A stretch of DNA of 64,000 nt from Mesorhizobium sp. 113-3-3 (lineage in GTDB: Bacteria; Pseudomonadota; Alphaproteobacteria; Rhizobiales; Rhizobiaceae). The translations under genes and the position numbers were made by a program. The stretch spans positions 496,001 to 560,000 of the forward strand of contig NZ_AP023243.1 in assembly GCF_016756495.1 (NCBI RefSeq), read 5' to 3'. The notes under the pieces are model-generated. The model saw only the letters and a list, made by a program, of their open reading frames with translations. It made no database searches and was not told where the DNA came from. Positions within the stretch are counted from its first letter, which is position 1; the number at the start of each line of letters is the position of its first letter. This document shows, in pieces, positions 52,382-61,239 of the stretch.

Positions 52382-53350
52382 TCAGCCCTCCTTTCTGCGC
52401 AGCCTGCCGCCGAGGCCGGCGAACGTCTCGCTGCCGATCGACACGGTGAGCAGGATCACCGCGCCGTAGACGATGAGCAGTGCGCCGCTCGACAGGTTCA
52501 GTGCCGGCAAAAGACCGGTGAGGATGGTCAGCACCATGGCGCCGGCGACGGTGCCGAGATAGTGGCCGCTGCCGCCGAGGATCGAGGCGCCGCCGATGGC
52601 GACCGCGGCGATCGAGGTGAACAGGTAGGCGTCGCCCATGCCGAGATAGGCCTGGCCGGAATAGCCGGTCAAAAGCATGCCGGCGAAGGCGGCGGTGAGG
52701 CCCGAGATGACATAGGTGAGGATGGTGGTGCGCGCCGTCGGCACGCCGGAGAATTCGGCGACCGTGGCACTGGTGCCGAGCGCGTAGAGATGGCGGCCGA
52801 ACGCCGCCTTGGAGAGCAGCAGCGTCGCCGCCAGCGTCAGCGCCAGCCAGATCAGCGCGATGACCGGGAAGCCACCGATCCGTCCGACCGACATGAACTG
52901 GATCAGGGCGGGCGCCGACGGCGTCGGCGAGCCGCCGGTCAGCACCAGGATCAGGCCTTGCAGGATGACATTGGTGGCCAGCGTCATGATGATCGGCGGC
53001 ACGCCGAACTGGGCGACGCCGATGCCGTTGATGAGGCCGATGAAGGCGCCGCCGGCGAGCAGCAACGGCATGACCCAGGCCAGCGGCAGATCCTGCCCGC
53101 CGCACAGCAGCGCCATGATGATGGCGGCCGAATTCAGCACCCAGGGCACCGACAGGTCGATGCCGCCGCCGATGATGACGAAGGTCTGGCCGAGCGCGAC
53201 GATGCCGACGAAGGCGGCGAGAACGACGGTCGAGCGCATGTTGGAGACCGACAGGAAGCCCGGCGAGAACATCGCCGTGACCAGGAGCAGCACGACCATG
53301 CCAGCATAAGCGAGCACGATCAGGCGGTTGCGGGTGAGGAAAGCGCTCAT
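52382..53350 (-). CDS. sugar ABC transporter permease 2
   Basis: 322 aa RbsC-type permease with about ten helices. Core motifs are FVIIGGGIDLSVPWVLNSAA and VAIGGASILGGSGHYLGTVA. The start at 53350 (MSAFLTRNRLIVLAYAG) overlaps the stop of the other permease gene by 4 nt. It is followed by the frameshifted SMP-30 gene after 2 nt. The two permeases probably form a heterodimer. Confidence 0.92.
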   Translation of the reverse strand: MSAFLTRNRLIVLAYAGMVVLLLVTAMFSPGFLSVSNMRSTVVLAAFVGIVALGQTFVIIGGGIDLSVPWVLNSAAIIMALLCGGQDLPLAWVMPLLLAGGAFIGLINGIGVAQFGVPPIIMTLATNVILQGLILVLTGGSPTPSAPALIQFMSVGRIGGFPVIALIWLALTLAATLLLSKAAFGRHLYALGTSATVAEFSGVPTARTTILTYVISGLTAAFAGMLLTGYSGQAYLGMGDAYLFTSIAAVAIGGASILGGSGHYLGTVAGAMVLTILTGLLPALNLSSGALLIVYGAVILLTVSIGSETFAGLGGRLRRKEG

Positions 53351-54363
53351 TGGACGCGGTTCCTCGCGGCTTTCTCGGCAACGGAGCTCGCAAGCACAGA
53401 GAGCAGCAGGATGACGCCGGACGCGACCGGCTGCCAGTAGCTCGATACATGCAGGACGAAGACCAGATTGCCGATCAGGGTCAGCACGAAAGCGCCGATC
53501 AGCGTGCCGGCGAGATGGCCACGGCCGCCGAAAAGGCTGACACCGCCGATAACGGCAGCCGCCACCGAGGGCAGGATATAGTCCTTGCCGATGGTCGGCG
53601 AACCGGCGCCGGTCTGGGTCACCAGGAACAGCGCAGCACCCGCCGCGAACAGGCCGGACAGGCCATAGGTGAGGAGGTTGACCCTTGTGATCGAGACGCC
53701 GGAGAGGAAGGCCGACTTTTCGTTGGAGCCGGTCGCCTGGATGGCAATGCCGACGCGCGTCGCGCGAAACCACCACCAGAAGACGAGCAGCACCAGCAGC
53801 ATCCAGACCGGGCTGGTCAGGCCGAGGAGCTGCGCGGAAGCGAAGCCGACCCACCAGCCAGGAACGCTGCCGCCATCGGTCGGCAGGATGATCATGGCGA
53901 CGCCGTTAAGGATCGACCAGGTGGCGAGAGTCACCAGGAAGGGCTGCAGCTTGAGCAGCGAGATCAGCAGACCGTTGAGCGCGCCGATGACAAAGCCGAG
54001 CGCCAGAATGATCAGCGCCCAAAGGGCAGTGGTCGACGGATCGTCGGTGAAGCGCGTCGCGGCGATCACCGTGCCGAGGCTGATCATGCCGCCGATCGAC
54101 AGGTCGATGCCGCCGCGCAGCAGCACGATGGTCTGCCCGGTCGCGGCCAGCATCAGCGTCATCGCCGCCGCCGTGTCGAGGTTGAGCTCGTCCAGCGTGA
54201 AGACGCCGGACTGCAGGCTGCCGTAGATGCCGATGATCAAGGCAAGCATCAGGCAGGCGACCAGGAACGGCGCGCGGTCGAGCAACCGGCCGCGCCAGTC
54301 GATGCCCGGTCTTGCGGATTTTACCTCGGCCGGCCTTGGCGCCATCTCCATAGACATCACCAT
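53347..54363 (-). CDS. sugar ABC transporter permease 1
   Basis: 338 aa RbsC-type permease. TIVLLRGGIDLSIGGMISLG and AAVIGGVSLFGGRGHLAGTL are the conserved motifs, with about ten helices. It starts MVMSMEMAPRPAEVKSARPG, 3 nt from the ATPase stop, so the genes are tightly coupled. Confidence 0.92.
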   Translation of the reverse strand: MVMSMEMAPRPAEVKSARPGIDWRGRLLDRAPFLVACLMLALIIGIYGSLQSGVFTLDELNLDTAAAMTLMLAATGQTIVLLRGGIDLSIGGMISLGTVIAATRFTDDPSTTALWALIILALGFVIGALNGLLISLLKLQPFLVTLATWSILNGVAMIILPTDGGSVPGWWVGFASAQLLGLTSPVWMLLVLLVFWWWFRATRVGIAIQATGSNEKSAFLSGVSITRVNLLTYGLSGLFAAGAALFLVTQTGAGSPTIGKDYILPSVAAAVIGGVSLFGGRGHLAGTLIGAFVLTLIGNLVFVLHVSSYWQPVASGVILLLSVLASSVAEKAARNRVQ

Positions 54364-54366
54364 GGT

Positions 54367-55869
54367 TCACGCCGCCCTGGTTTCAAGCATGGCGGCGCGC
54401 AGGATTTCCTCCTCCGAAATGTGATCTCCCTCCAGCGTCGCGGCAATACGGCCGTTGCGCATGACCAGCACGCGGTCGGCGACATGGACGAGTTCGGGCA
54501 TGTCGCTGGAGTGGAACAGGATCGCATAGCCCTTGGCAGCGAGGTCGCGCATCAGCTGAAAAATCTCGCCCTTGGTGCCGACATCGACGCCGCGCGTCGG
54601 ATCGTAGAGCAACAGCACGCGCGCCTGCGTCAAAAGCATCTTGCCGAAGATCACCTTCTGCTGGTTGCCGCCCGACAGCGTGCCGGCAAGCTGTTCCGGC
54701 GTGCCGGCCTTGATGCGCAGGAAATCGACCATTTCCTTGACCAGGGCGGCTTCCTTTTGCCGGCTCAGCAAGCCGTTCTCGGTGAAGCGCTTGATGACCG
54801 ACAGCGTCAGATTCTCGCGCACGCTCTTGGTCAAAAGCAGGCCCTGCCCGCGCCGGTCCTCCGGTACCAGGGCGATGCCATCCTTGCCGGTCAGCGCCTG
54901 GCGCGGATTGCCAATGGAAGCCGGCTTGCCCCACAGTTCGATCGTGCCGCTCGCCCTGGTGGCGCCGAACAGCGCCTGGAACAGCTCGCGCTGGCCGTGA
55001 CCCTGCAGGCCGCCGACGCCGAGCACTTCGCCTTCGCGCAACGCAAAGTCGACACCGGAGAGCCGGCTGCCGCTCGAAAACCCCTTTACCCCCAGGGCGA
55101 TACGGTCGGTCGCTGTCGGCACGCGCTCGGGATAGAGCCGGTCGAGATGCCGGCCGATCATCTGGGTGACGATCTCGTTGTCGGACACCGCATTGGCCTC
55201 GTGCGCGGCGACGGTGCTGCCATTGCGAAAGATGGTCAGCCGGTCGGCGATGGCGCGCACCTCGGCCATGCGATGCGAGATGAAAATGACCAGCCGGCCT
55301 TCGGCGGCCAGCTGCCGCGTGAGTTTCAACAGCCATTCGGCCTCGCGCGCCGGCAGGGCGGAAGTCGCCTCGTCGAGGATCAGGATGCGCGGATCCTTGG
55401 CCAAGCCCTTGGCGATCTCGACGATCTGCCGTTCGGCGAGTGTCAGCCGCCGCAGTTCCTGGTCGGGACGGAGTGCCGGGAAATCGTATTTTTCGAGCAG
55501 CGCCAGCGTCTTGCGGCGCATCTCCGCGCGGTTGACGGTGCCAAGCCACGTTCGTGGCTCGTGGCGGAACCAGATGTTCTGTTCGACGCTGAGATCGGGG
55601 ATCAGCGACAATTCCTGGAAGACGGCGGCGATGCCGCGCGCCTGCGCCGCATCCGGATTGGCCGGGCGATACTCCTGGCCATCGACCAGGATCGAGCCGC
55701 CATCATGCTGCACGGCGCCCGACAGGATCTGGATGAAGGTGCTTTTGCCCGCGCCGTTCTCGCCCAGCAGCGCATGCACCTCGCCGGCGCGGGCGCTGAA
55801 TGTCGCCTCGCTCAGCGCGACAATGCCGCCATAGCGTTTGGAAAGGCCGTTGACGGTGACAAGGTCCAT
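54367..55869 (-). CDS. sugar ABC transporter ATP-binding protein (duplicated RbsA type)
   Basis: 500 aa with two ATPase domains. Domain 1: Walker A LGENGAGKSTFIQILSG, a divergent signature LRRLTLAERQIVEIAKGLAK, Walker B ILILDEATSALP. Domain 2: signature TLSGGNQQKVIFGK and VLLLYDPTRGVDVGTKGEIF; its Walker A is degenerate (VGGLQGHGQRELFQ), which is usual for RbsA/MglA proteins. The start at 55869 (MDLVTVNGLSKRYGG) fits the family better than the ATG at 55899. Confidence 0.93.
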   Translation of the reverse strand: MDLVTVNGLSKRYGGIVALSEATFSARAGEVHALLGENGAGKSTFIQILSGAVQHDGGSILVDGQEYRPANPDAAQARGIAAVFQELSLIPDLSVEQNIWFRHEPRTWLGTVNRAEMRRKTLALLEKYDFPALRPDQELRRLTLAERQIVEIAKGLAKDPRILILDEATSALPAREAEWLLKLTRQLAAEGRLVIFISHRMAEVRAIADRLTIFRNGSTVAAHEANAVSDNEIVTQMIGRHLDRLYPERVPTATDRIALGVKGFSSGSRLSGVDFALREGEVLGVGGLQGHGQRELFQALFGATRASGTIELWGKPASIGNPRQALTGKDGIALVPEDRRGQGLLLTKSVRENLTLSVIKRFTENGLLSRQKEAALVKEMVDFLRIKAGTPEQLAGTLSGGNQQKVIFGKMLLTQARVLLLYDPTRGVDVGTKGEIFQLMRDLAAKGYAILFHSSDMPELVHVADRVLVMRNGRIAATLEGDHISEEEILRAAMLETRAA

Positions 55870-55936
55870 GAATGCGCCTTCGAAAAGCTCTCCCGACATC
55901 TTGCGATGCCGGGAGACAGGGTCGTGGTCACGGATG

Positions 55937-57004
55937 TTACTTCGCCCCGGCGGCTTCCGCAGCGGTGATCTCGACCCAGTCGGGCGTGATCGGCAGCGTC
56001 AGGCCGGGTGCCTGGTCGGGGAAGGCATTTTCGCCAATCGCGATCTTGATCATCTTGGTGCCCGGATAGAGCTTGGACTCGAAGGGGTCGGTGGTGACGA
56101 AGTCGCCCTTGACCGAGACGGAACGCTCGGCCGGCTTCTTGCCGGTGTCGAGAATATCGACCGCCAGCTTGATCGCTTCCGAGGACAGATAGGCCGGGTT
56201 GGAGCCGAGGATGCACTTGGCGCCTTGCGTCTGCGCGCAGGTGACGGCGGCGACATTGTAGGAGAAGCCGACGACCGGGACGATCGGCCGGCCGGCATCC
56301 TTCAGCGCCTGGATGGCGCCGGAGCCATAGCCTTGCGTCATGATGCCGTCGATCTTCGGGTTGGCGGCAAGCAGGGCCGCGACACCGGACTGCTCCGGGC
56401 CGAGCGCATAGTTGCCATTGTAGTAGCCGACGACCTTGATGTCGGGATATTTGGCCAGCACCTTCTCATAGCCGCCCTGCAGCTGCGCCGAGATCGGCGC
56501 GCCGGCGAGGCCGCGGTCGAGGATGATGTTGCCCTTGCCGCCAAGCTGCGTGGCCATCCACTCGGCCATGACGGAAGGGATGCGGTCCCAGTCGGACGCG
56601 ACGGCATAGGCGCAGGGTTCGGTCACCACCTGGTCGAACGAGATGACGACGATGCCGGCGTCACAGGCCTTCTTGATGGTCGGGTTCAAGGCCGAGTCCG
56701 AGCCGGCATCGACGAGGATGGCGTCCGGCTTCTGGCGGATGATGTTGTTCAGCGAGTTGATCTGCGCCTGGACGGTGTTCTCGACATTCTCGATCTTGAG
56801 GTCGACCCGGCCCTTCAGCGGCCCCTTGTTGACCGAGACGGTGGCGACACGCTCCATCTGCTGGCGCCAGTCATTGCCGACGAAATTGTTCGAGAGATAG
56901 ATGGTGTAGGGCTTCTTGTCCTCTGCGTGGCTCGGCGCCGTGCCGACGGCGATTGCGGAGATGGCAAGCGCTGCCAATCCGGCGCAAACTGTCTTCAATT
57001 TCAT
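55937..57004 (-). CDS. ABC transporter sugar-binding protein (paralog 1)
   Basis: 355 aa. Signal peptide MKLKTVCAGLAALAISAIAV to about residue 27 (SHA), then KKPYTIYLSNNFVGNDWRQQ and a type I binding fold (NNIIRQKPDAILVDAGSDSA, GIVVISFDQVV, GIMTQGYGSGAIQALKDAGR). It is strongly similar to the paralog directly upstream (57169-58236). It has its own upstream palindrome (57077-57094). Confidence 0.9.
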   Translation of the reverse strand: MKLKTVCAGLAALAISAIAVGTAPSHAEDKKPYTIYLSNNFVGNDWRQQMERVATVSVNKGPLKGRVDLKIENVENTVQAQINSLNNIIRQKPDAILVDAGSDSALNPTIKKACDAGIVVISFDQVVTEPCAYAVASDWDRIPSVMAEWMATQLGGKGNIILDRGLAGAPISAQLQGGYEKVLAKYPDIKVVGYYNGNYALGPEQSGVAALLAANPKIDGIMTQGYGSGAIQALKDAGRPIVPVVGFSYNVAAVTCAQTQGAKCILGSNPAYLSSEAIKLAVDILDTGKKPAERSVSVKGDFVTTDPFESKLYPGTKMIKIAIGENAFPDQAPGLTLPITPDWVEITAAEAAGAK

Positions 57005-57076
57005 GATCTCTCCTCCTTCGTGTTTCCTGCATCAGCCGGTGACGGACTTCGCCATCTTGGTGGGTGTTGCGCGTAA

Positions 57077-57094
57077 ATTGATACCGGTACCAAT
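57077..57094. promoter_or_regulatory. LacI-type operator candidate before binding protein 1
   Basis: ATTGATACCGGTACCAAT is a palindrome with one mismatch and a central CCGG, typical of LacI-family operators. It lies 73 nt before the start. No LacI gene is in this cluster; the local regulator is GntR. Confidence 0.5.
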
Positions 57095-57168
57095 ACGCCT
57101 TGTCAATTTGAGCCAAGGCGCATTGGAGAGGCCTGAAGCGACCATTTCGCCGCCGCCGGCAGGCATCG

Positions 57169-58236
57169 TCATTTCGATCCGGCAGCTTCGGCCGGGGTGA
57201 TTTCGACCCAGTCCGGGCTAACCGGAAGAAACAGGCCCGGCGCCATATCCGGAAAGGCATTCTTGCCGACCTCTATCTTCTGCATGGTCGCGTCGGGGTA
57301 CAATTCCGACGGGACCGGATCGGTGGTGAGGAAGGCGTTGCGCAGCAGTATCTTCTTCTCCGCCGGCTTCTTGCCGTCGAGGATCTCCACCGCGAGCTTC
57401 AGGGCCTCGGCCGACAGATAGGCGGGGTTGGGTGCAAGGATGCACTGGGCGCCCTGGATCTGAACACAGCTCGTCGTCGTCAGGTTGAAAGGACTGCCGG
57501 TGACGGGAACGATCGGACGCCCGGCATCCTGCAGCGCCTTGATCGCTCCGGCGCCGTAGCCCTGGACGAAGATGGCGTCGACTTGCGGGTGCGCCGCCAA
57601 CAGGCTGGCGACGCCTGCCTGTTCGGGCCCCAGCGCATAGTCGCCGTTGAAATAGCCGACCACTTCAATGCCGGGATATTTCTTGATGACTTCCTCGAAA
57701 CCACCCTGCAGCTGGGCGGAGATTGGAGCGCCGGCAAGTCCGCGGTCAACGAGGATCTTGCCCTTGCCGCCGAGCTTCTTGACCAGCCACTCGGCCTCGA
57801 CGCGCGGCGCCCGGCCCCAGTCCGACTCCATCGTGTAGGCGCAGGGCGCGCTGACGATCTGGTCGAAGGCGATGATCAAAATGCCGGCATCGCAAGCCTT
57901 CTGGATCGTCGGGTTGAGGGCTTCGCCTGAGCCCGCGTCGATGACGATGGCATCGGGCTTGTTGCGAATGATGTTGTTGAGGGAATTGATCTGCGCCTGG
58001 ACCGTGGTTTCGACCACCTCGACCTTGAGATCGACGCGACCGGCAAGCGGCGGCTTCTTGACCGCGATGTCGGCGCTGCGCAGCATCTGCTGGCGCCAAT
58101 CATTGCCGACGAAATTGTTCGAGAGATAGATGGTGTAGGGTTTCTTGTCCTGTGCGTTGGCCGGTACGGCACCGATCGACAGCAAAGCCGTCGCGATCAC
58201 CGCAAGCCCGGCAAGGAATGCGCCTGCTTTCATCAT
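57169..58236 (-). CDS. ABC transporter sugar-binding protein (paralog 2)
   Basis: 355 aa. Signal peptide MMKAGAFLAGLAVIATALLS to about residue 28 (ANA), then QDKKPYTIYLSNNFVGNDWR, nearly the same as paralog 1; NSLNNIIRNKPDAIVIDAGS and the C-terminal DWVEITPAEAAGSK also match closely. The start at 58236 follows CGGGAGGAGGAA. The duplication is recent enough that long stretches are identical. Ligands may differ. Confidence 0.9.
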   Translation of the reverse strand: MMKAGAFLAGLAVIATALLSIGAVPANAQDKKPYTIYLSNNFVGNDWRQQMLRSADIAVKKPPLAGRVDLKVEVVETTVQAQINSLNNIIRNKPDAIVIDAGSGEALNPTIQKACDAGILIIAFDQIVSAPCAYTMESDWGRAPRVEAEWLVKKLGGKGKILVDRGLAGAPISAQLQGGFEEVIKKYPGIEVVGYFNGDYALGPEQAGVASLLAAHPQVDAIFVQGYGAGAIKALQDAGRPIVPVTGSPFNLTTTSCVQIQGAQCILAPNPAYLSAEALKLAVEILDGKKPAEKKILLRNAFLTTDPVPSELYPDATMQKIEVGKNAFPDMAPGLFLPVSPDWVEITPAEAAGSK

Positions 58237-58449
58237 TTCCTCCTCCCGTGTTTGGTGTCTGCCATGCGAACGCCCGCCGCCTTTCAAGCGCCTTCCAGGC
58301 ACACCCCATTCGACAGACTTTGTTCCTATGCATGCCCCGGAACCGCAGCGCATCTTGGGTGACATGCACCAGGCAAATGCTCAGCGTCGGATGCGGCTTC
58401 GCATCCACGTTGGATCGTGGTCCTCCGCGCAGCATTCATCCTAGCTATG

Positions 58450-58462
58450 ATGCTATTATAAT
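58450..58462. promoter_or_regulatory. candidate GntR operator, copy 1
   Basis: ATGCTATTATAAT lies 214 nt upstream of binding protein 2. The identical 13-mer, in reverse complement, occurs at 63723-63735. Confidence 0.5.
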
Positions 58463-58524
58463 TTTATAAGTCTGTCCATGGCCGGGACCAGGGAATCGGC
58501 GGACGCCAATGCCGCCGACAAGGT

Positions 58525-59289
58525 TCAGGACAGGTCGTTCGGGGCGTCGTAGGTGATGCTGAAGATGTCGGCGGGGTGGCGGGCAACGGAGAATTCGATG
58601 CTGCGCTGGTCCGCCGACTGGTAGAGCATCTCCACCGTCAGCACCGGACTGCCGAGCGTGATGCCGAGATCGGCGGCAACCGCCTCGTCGGCGATCTCGG
58701 CGCGCACCGTGACATGCGCCACGTCGAGCCGCAGGCCGAGATGTTTCTGCACCGAGCGGAAGATCAGCACGTCGGAAAAATCTTCCCGCTTCAGACGCGC
58801 GCCGATGTCGGGCGGGAAATAGGTGGTGATCTGCGCCTTGCGCTGTTCGCCGATCGACAAGACGCTGCGCAGGCAATAGCCGGCCTCGTCCTTGCCCATG
58901 CCGAAATGGCGCTGGAGCACCGGCGAAACCTCCTTGCGGTAGGATTTCACCGTCAGTTGCGCATCCTTGGTGAAGGCCGCCATGTCGGCGAAATTCTTGA
59001 ACTTCCAGCTCAGATTGACCGAGGGGCTGCGCGCCGCGACCACCGCGGGCTTGGCCGAGCGCTTGCGGATCAGCCCGTCGGCCTCGAGATCGCGCAGAGC
59101 CTGGCGAACCGTGATCAGGCTGACGCCGAAATGCTCGGCAATGGTCGCTTCCTTCGGCAGTTCGCCGCCGACGGGGAAGGTGCCGTTGCCGATCGGCTCG
59201 CGCAATATATCGGCGAGCTGGCGATAGAGCGGGCCATTGGCGCGGCCGAGCGTGCGCCTGGGAAGACTGTCTATGGTCGGGTGGTCCAT
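58525..59289 (-). CDS. GntR family regulator with UTRA sensor domain
   Basis: 254 aa. The winged HTH (about 20-90) includes LYRQLADILREPIGNGTFPV, ATIAEHFGVSLITVRQALRD and LEADGLIRKRSAKP; the UTRA domain (about 110-250) has the chorismate-lyase-like fold ending SIEFSVARHPADIFSITYDA. It lies in the middle of the locus on the same strand. Three copies of an AT-rich palindromic motif at promoters of the locus are its likely binding sites. Confidence 0.92.
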   Translation of the reverse strand: MDHPTIDSLPRRTLGRANGPLYRQLADILREPIGNGTFPVGGELPKEATIAEHFGVSLITVRQALRDLEADGLIRKRSAKPAVVAARSPSVNLSWKFKNFADMAAFTKDAQLTVKSYRKEVSPVLQRHFGMGKDEAGYCLRSVLSIGEQRKAQITTYFPPDIGARLKREDFSDVLIFRSVQKHLGLRLDVAHVTVRAEIADEAVAADLGITLGSPVLTVEMLYQSADQRSIEFSVARHPADIFSITYDAPNDLS

Positions 59290-59418
59290 GTGCCTCGTCG
59301 CGCCTCGAGCGTTTCACCGTTTCACCGAAACGGCGAACCGCTCTATCTCTTTGTTTGACGCAATTCCGGACGGAAAACCGCTTCGCACTTTTCCTGGAAT
59401 TGCTCCAATGTCGAAGCT

Positions 59419-59431
59419 TTTATAATAGCTT
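59419..59431. promoter_or_regulatory. candidate GntR operator, copy 2
   Basis: TTTATAATAGCTT matches the other two sites at 11 of 13 positions (ATTATAATAGCAT). It lies 130 nt before the GntR start, consistent with autoregulation. Confidence 0.4.
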
Positions 59432-59473
59432 CCTTCGCAGGAGGCTAGGCAAGGCTGTTGACGATCAACCGTC

Positions 59474-60202
59474 TCAGACAAAGAGCCGAAGCGGCTGCTC
59501 GATCGCCGATTTCAGGGTCGCCAGCCACCCGGCAGCGGCGGCCTCGTCGACGCTTGCCGCATCCACCGTCAGCAGGCATTCGGCCCGGTCGCCCGGCGTG
59601 TCGAGCGAAACGGTCAGGCGCATGGAACGGCCCGGCAGGAGTGGCGTCATCACCGGCCGGATGTCGCTCGCCGGCAGCAGCCGCAGGGATAGGGCTGCCG
59701 GGGTTGTTTCGGTCTCATCACGGTTGTCGGCCAATGCCGCAAGCCGCATTGCGCGCAGCGATGCCAGGGGCATTTCGGGGTCCATGGCGAAGACGGTTTG
59801 CCGGCCGGCCAGTTCCAGCGCCACGGAACTCGTGCCGACTTTGGTGGTATCAGGCATCTCGGCAAAAGCGCGACCGGCAGCGCGCAGCAGCACGTCGTCG
59901 AGGGCGAACACATGGCCCGAACTCCCAAGCGCCGCCAGCAGGCCTTGCAGCGCACCGAAGGCAACGGACGTCGCGAAGGCGGCGATCCGGGATACGGCGG
60001 GGGAAGGCGCCGCAAGGGTGGCGACATCGGGCGAAACGACCGGCGGGGCAACCGGAACGAAGGCTTGCACATCGGCGGCCAGGATACGCCCGCCAGGGCC
60101 GCTGCCGCGAAGTGCTTCGAGCGGGAGAGAACGTTCGCGCGCCAGCCGACGGGCATAGGGAGAAACAGCCACGCGTCCGGTTTGCGCCGCAGCGATGTTC
60201 AT
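59474..60202 (-). CDS. E2-like protein: peripheral-subunit-binding domain plus degenerate acyltransferase domain
   Basis: 242 aa. Residues about 12-46 are a peripheral subunit-binding domain (VSPYARRLARERSLPLEALR, then GSGPGGRILAADV). Residues about 70-242 align with the catalytic domain of 2-oxoacid dehydrogenase E2 (FALDDVLLRAAGRAFAEMP), but the active-site DHRxxDG is replaced by DAASVDE, so the catalytic His is Ala. There is no N-terminal lipoyl domain; one is fused to the E1 encoded nearby. The start at 60202 overlaps the hydroxyacid dehydrogenase stop by 4 nt. It may be a structural scaffold rather than an acyltransferase. Confidence 0.78.
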   Translation of the reverse strand: MNIAAAQTGRVAVSPYARRLARERSLPLEALRGSGPGGRILAADVQAFVPVAPPVVSPDVATLAAPSPAVSRIAAFATSVAFGALQGLLAALGSSGHVFALDDVLLRAAGRAFAEMPDTTKVGTSSVALELAGRQTVFAMDPEMPLASLRAMRLAALADNRDETETTPAALSLRLLPASDIRPVMTPLLPGRSMRLTVSLDTPGDRAECLLTVDAASVDEAAAAGWLATLKSAIEQPLRLFV

Positions 60203-61209
60203 TTCAGGAACTCGGTATTGACGCAGTTGGTCAGCCGTCCCTCGACGAGATAGGCATGCACGACCTCGATCGATTTCAACCTGAGGTCGCGCATCGATGC
60301 CGGGCTGTAGAAGGCAGCGTGCGGCGTGACGATCAGGCGGTTGGCGATCCAGGGCTCCCGGGCGCGCCATGCGGCCAGCAGCGGATGATCGAGATCGCCT
60401 GGTTCGTTCGGCAACACGTCGAGGCCCGCGCCGGCGACGATGCCCTTGCGCATCGCCGCTTCGAGCGCATCGAGATCGACGATCGGACCGCGCGCGGTGT
60501 TGACCAGCACAAGGCCAGGCCTGGCGGCGGCGAAGGCGGCAGCGCCAAGCAGCTTGCGGGTTTCCTCGCTGAGCGGCGTGTGGACGCTCACCACATCCGC
60601 GCGCGCCACCAGTTCCGCCAGCGAATGAACGCGTTCATAGCCGGTCGACAGGTCGACGCCGGACAGAAGATGCGGGTCGTAAAACACCACCTTCATGTCG
60701 AAGGCGGCGGCGCGACGCGCAGTAGCCAGTCCGATGCGGCCGAGGCCGACAATGCCGAAGGTGGCGCCCTTGTGCCGGCGCACCAGCGGCGCCTTGGAGA
60801 AATGCCAGCCCTCAGTGCCATGGCCGGCAAGCTCCGCGCCATAGGCCGACGTGCCGCGCGTCAGCGCCAGCATCAGGCCGATGGCGTGGTCGGCGACCTC
60901 GGTGGTGCCATAGTCCGGCACGTTGCAGGCCGGAATTTTCCGCGCGCCCCAGCCCTGCGTGTCGATGTTGTCGAAGCCGACGCCGGAGCGCACGGCGATC
61001 CTGGCCTTGGGAAACGCCGACGGGGCGGCCGCGACATTGTGCGTGGGCGAATAGTTGATGACGGCATCGACCGCCTCGCAGATCACCGGATCGAGTGCCG
61101 CGGCCTTGTCGTTGGTCGAGCGGGCGAGGATGAGTTCGATGTCGGGATAATGCTGCCGTTCGAGTTCGGCCTCGTCGGCGGCTTGCCAGTTGGCGCACAG
61201 GATCTTCAT
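60199..61209 (-). CDS. D-isomer-specific 2-hydroxyacid dehydrogenase (CtBP-like)
   Basis: 336 aa. NAD-binding motif FGIVGLGRIGLATARRAAAF; catalytic Arg in VNTARGPIVDLDAL, Glu near LDVLPNEPGD and His in IVTPHAAFYSPAS. WIANRLIVTPHAAFYS resembles the CtBP/phosphoglycerate dehydrogenase-like subgroup. It would interconvert a 2-hydroxy acid and a 2-oxo acid, the latter being a possible substrate of the adjacent E1. It is 30 nt downstream of the E1 gene in the same operon. Confidence 0.9.
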   Translation of the reverse strand: MKILCANWQAADEAELERQHYPDIELILARSTNDKAAALDPVICEAVDAVINYSPTHNVAAAPSAFPKARIAVRSGVGFDNIDTQGWGARKIPACNVPDYGTTEVADHAIGLMLALTRGTSAYGAELAGHGTEGWHFSKAPLVRRHKGATFGIVGLGRIGLATARRAAAFDMKVVFYDPHLLSGVDLSTGYERVHSLAELVARADVVSVHTPLSEETRKLLGAAAFAAARPGLVLVNTARGPIVDLDALEAAMRKGIVAGAGLDVLPNEPGDLDHPLLAAWRAREPWIANRLIVTPHAAFYSPASMRDLRLKSIEVVHAYLVEGRLTNCVNTEFLK

Positions 61210-61239
61210 GCCAGTCCTTCGGATTTCAGGGTACGGTGG

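Noticed and set aside
53350..55968. 872-codon plus-strand frame across the ABC transporter genes
   Set aside because: It runs antisense through the permease and ATPase genes, whose motifs are intact on the minus strand.
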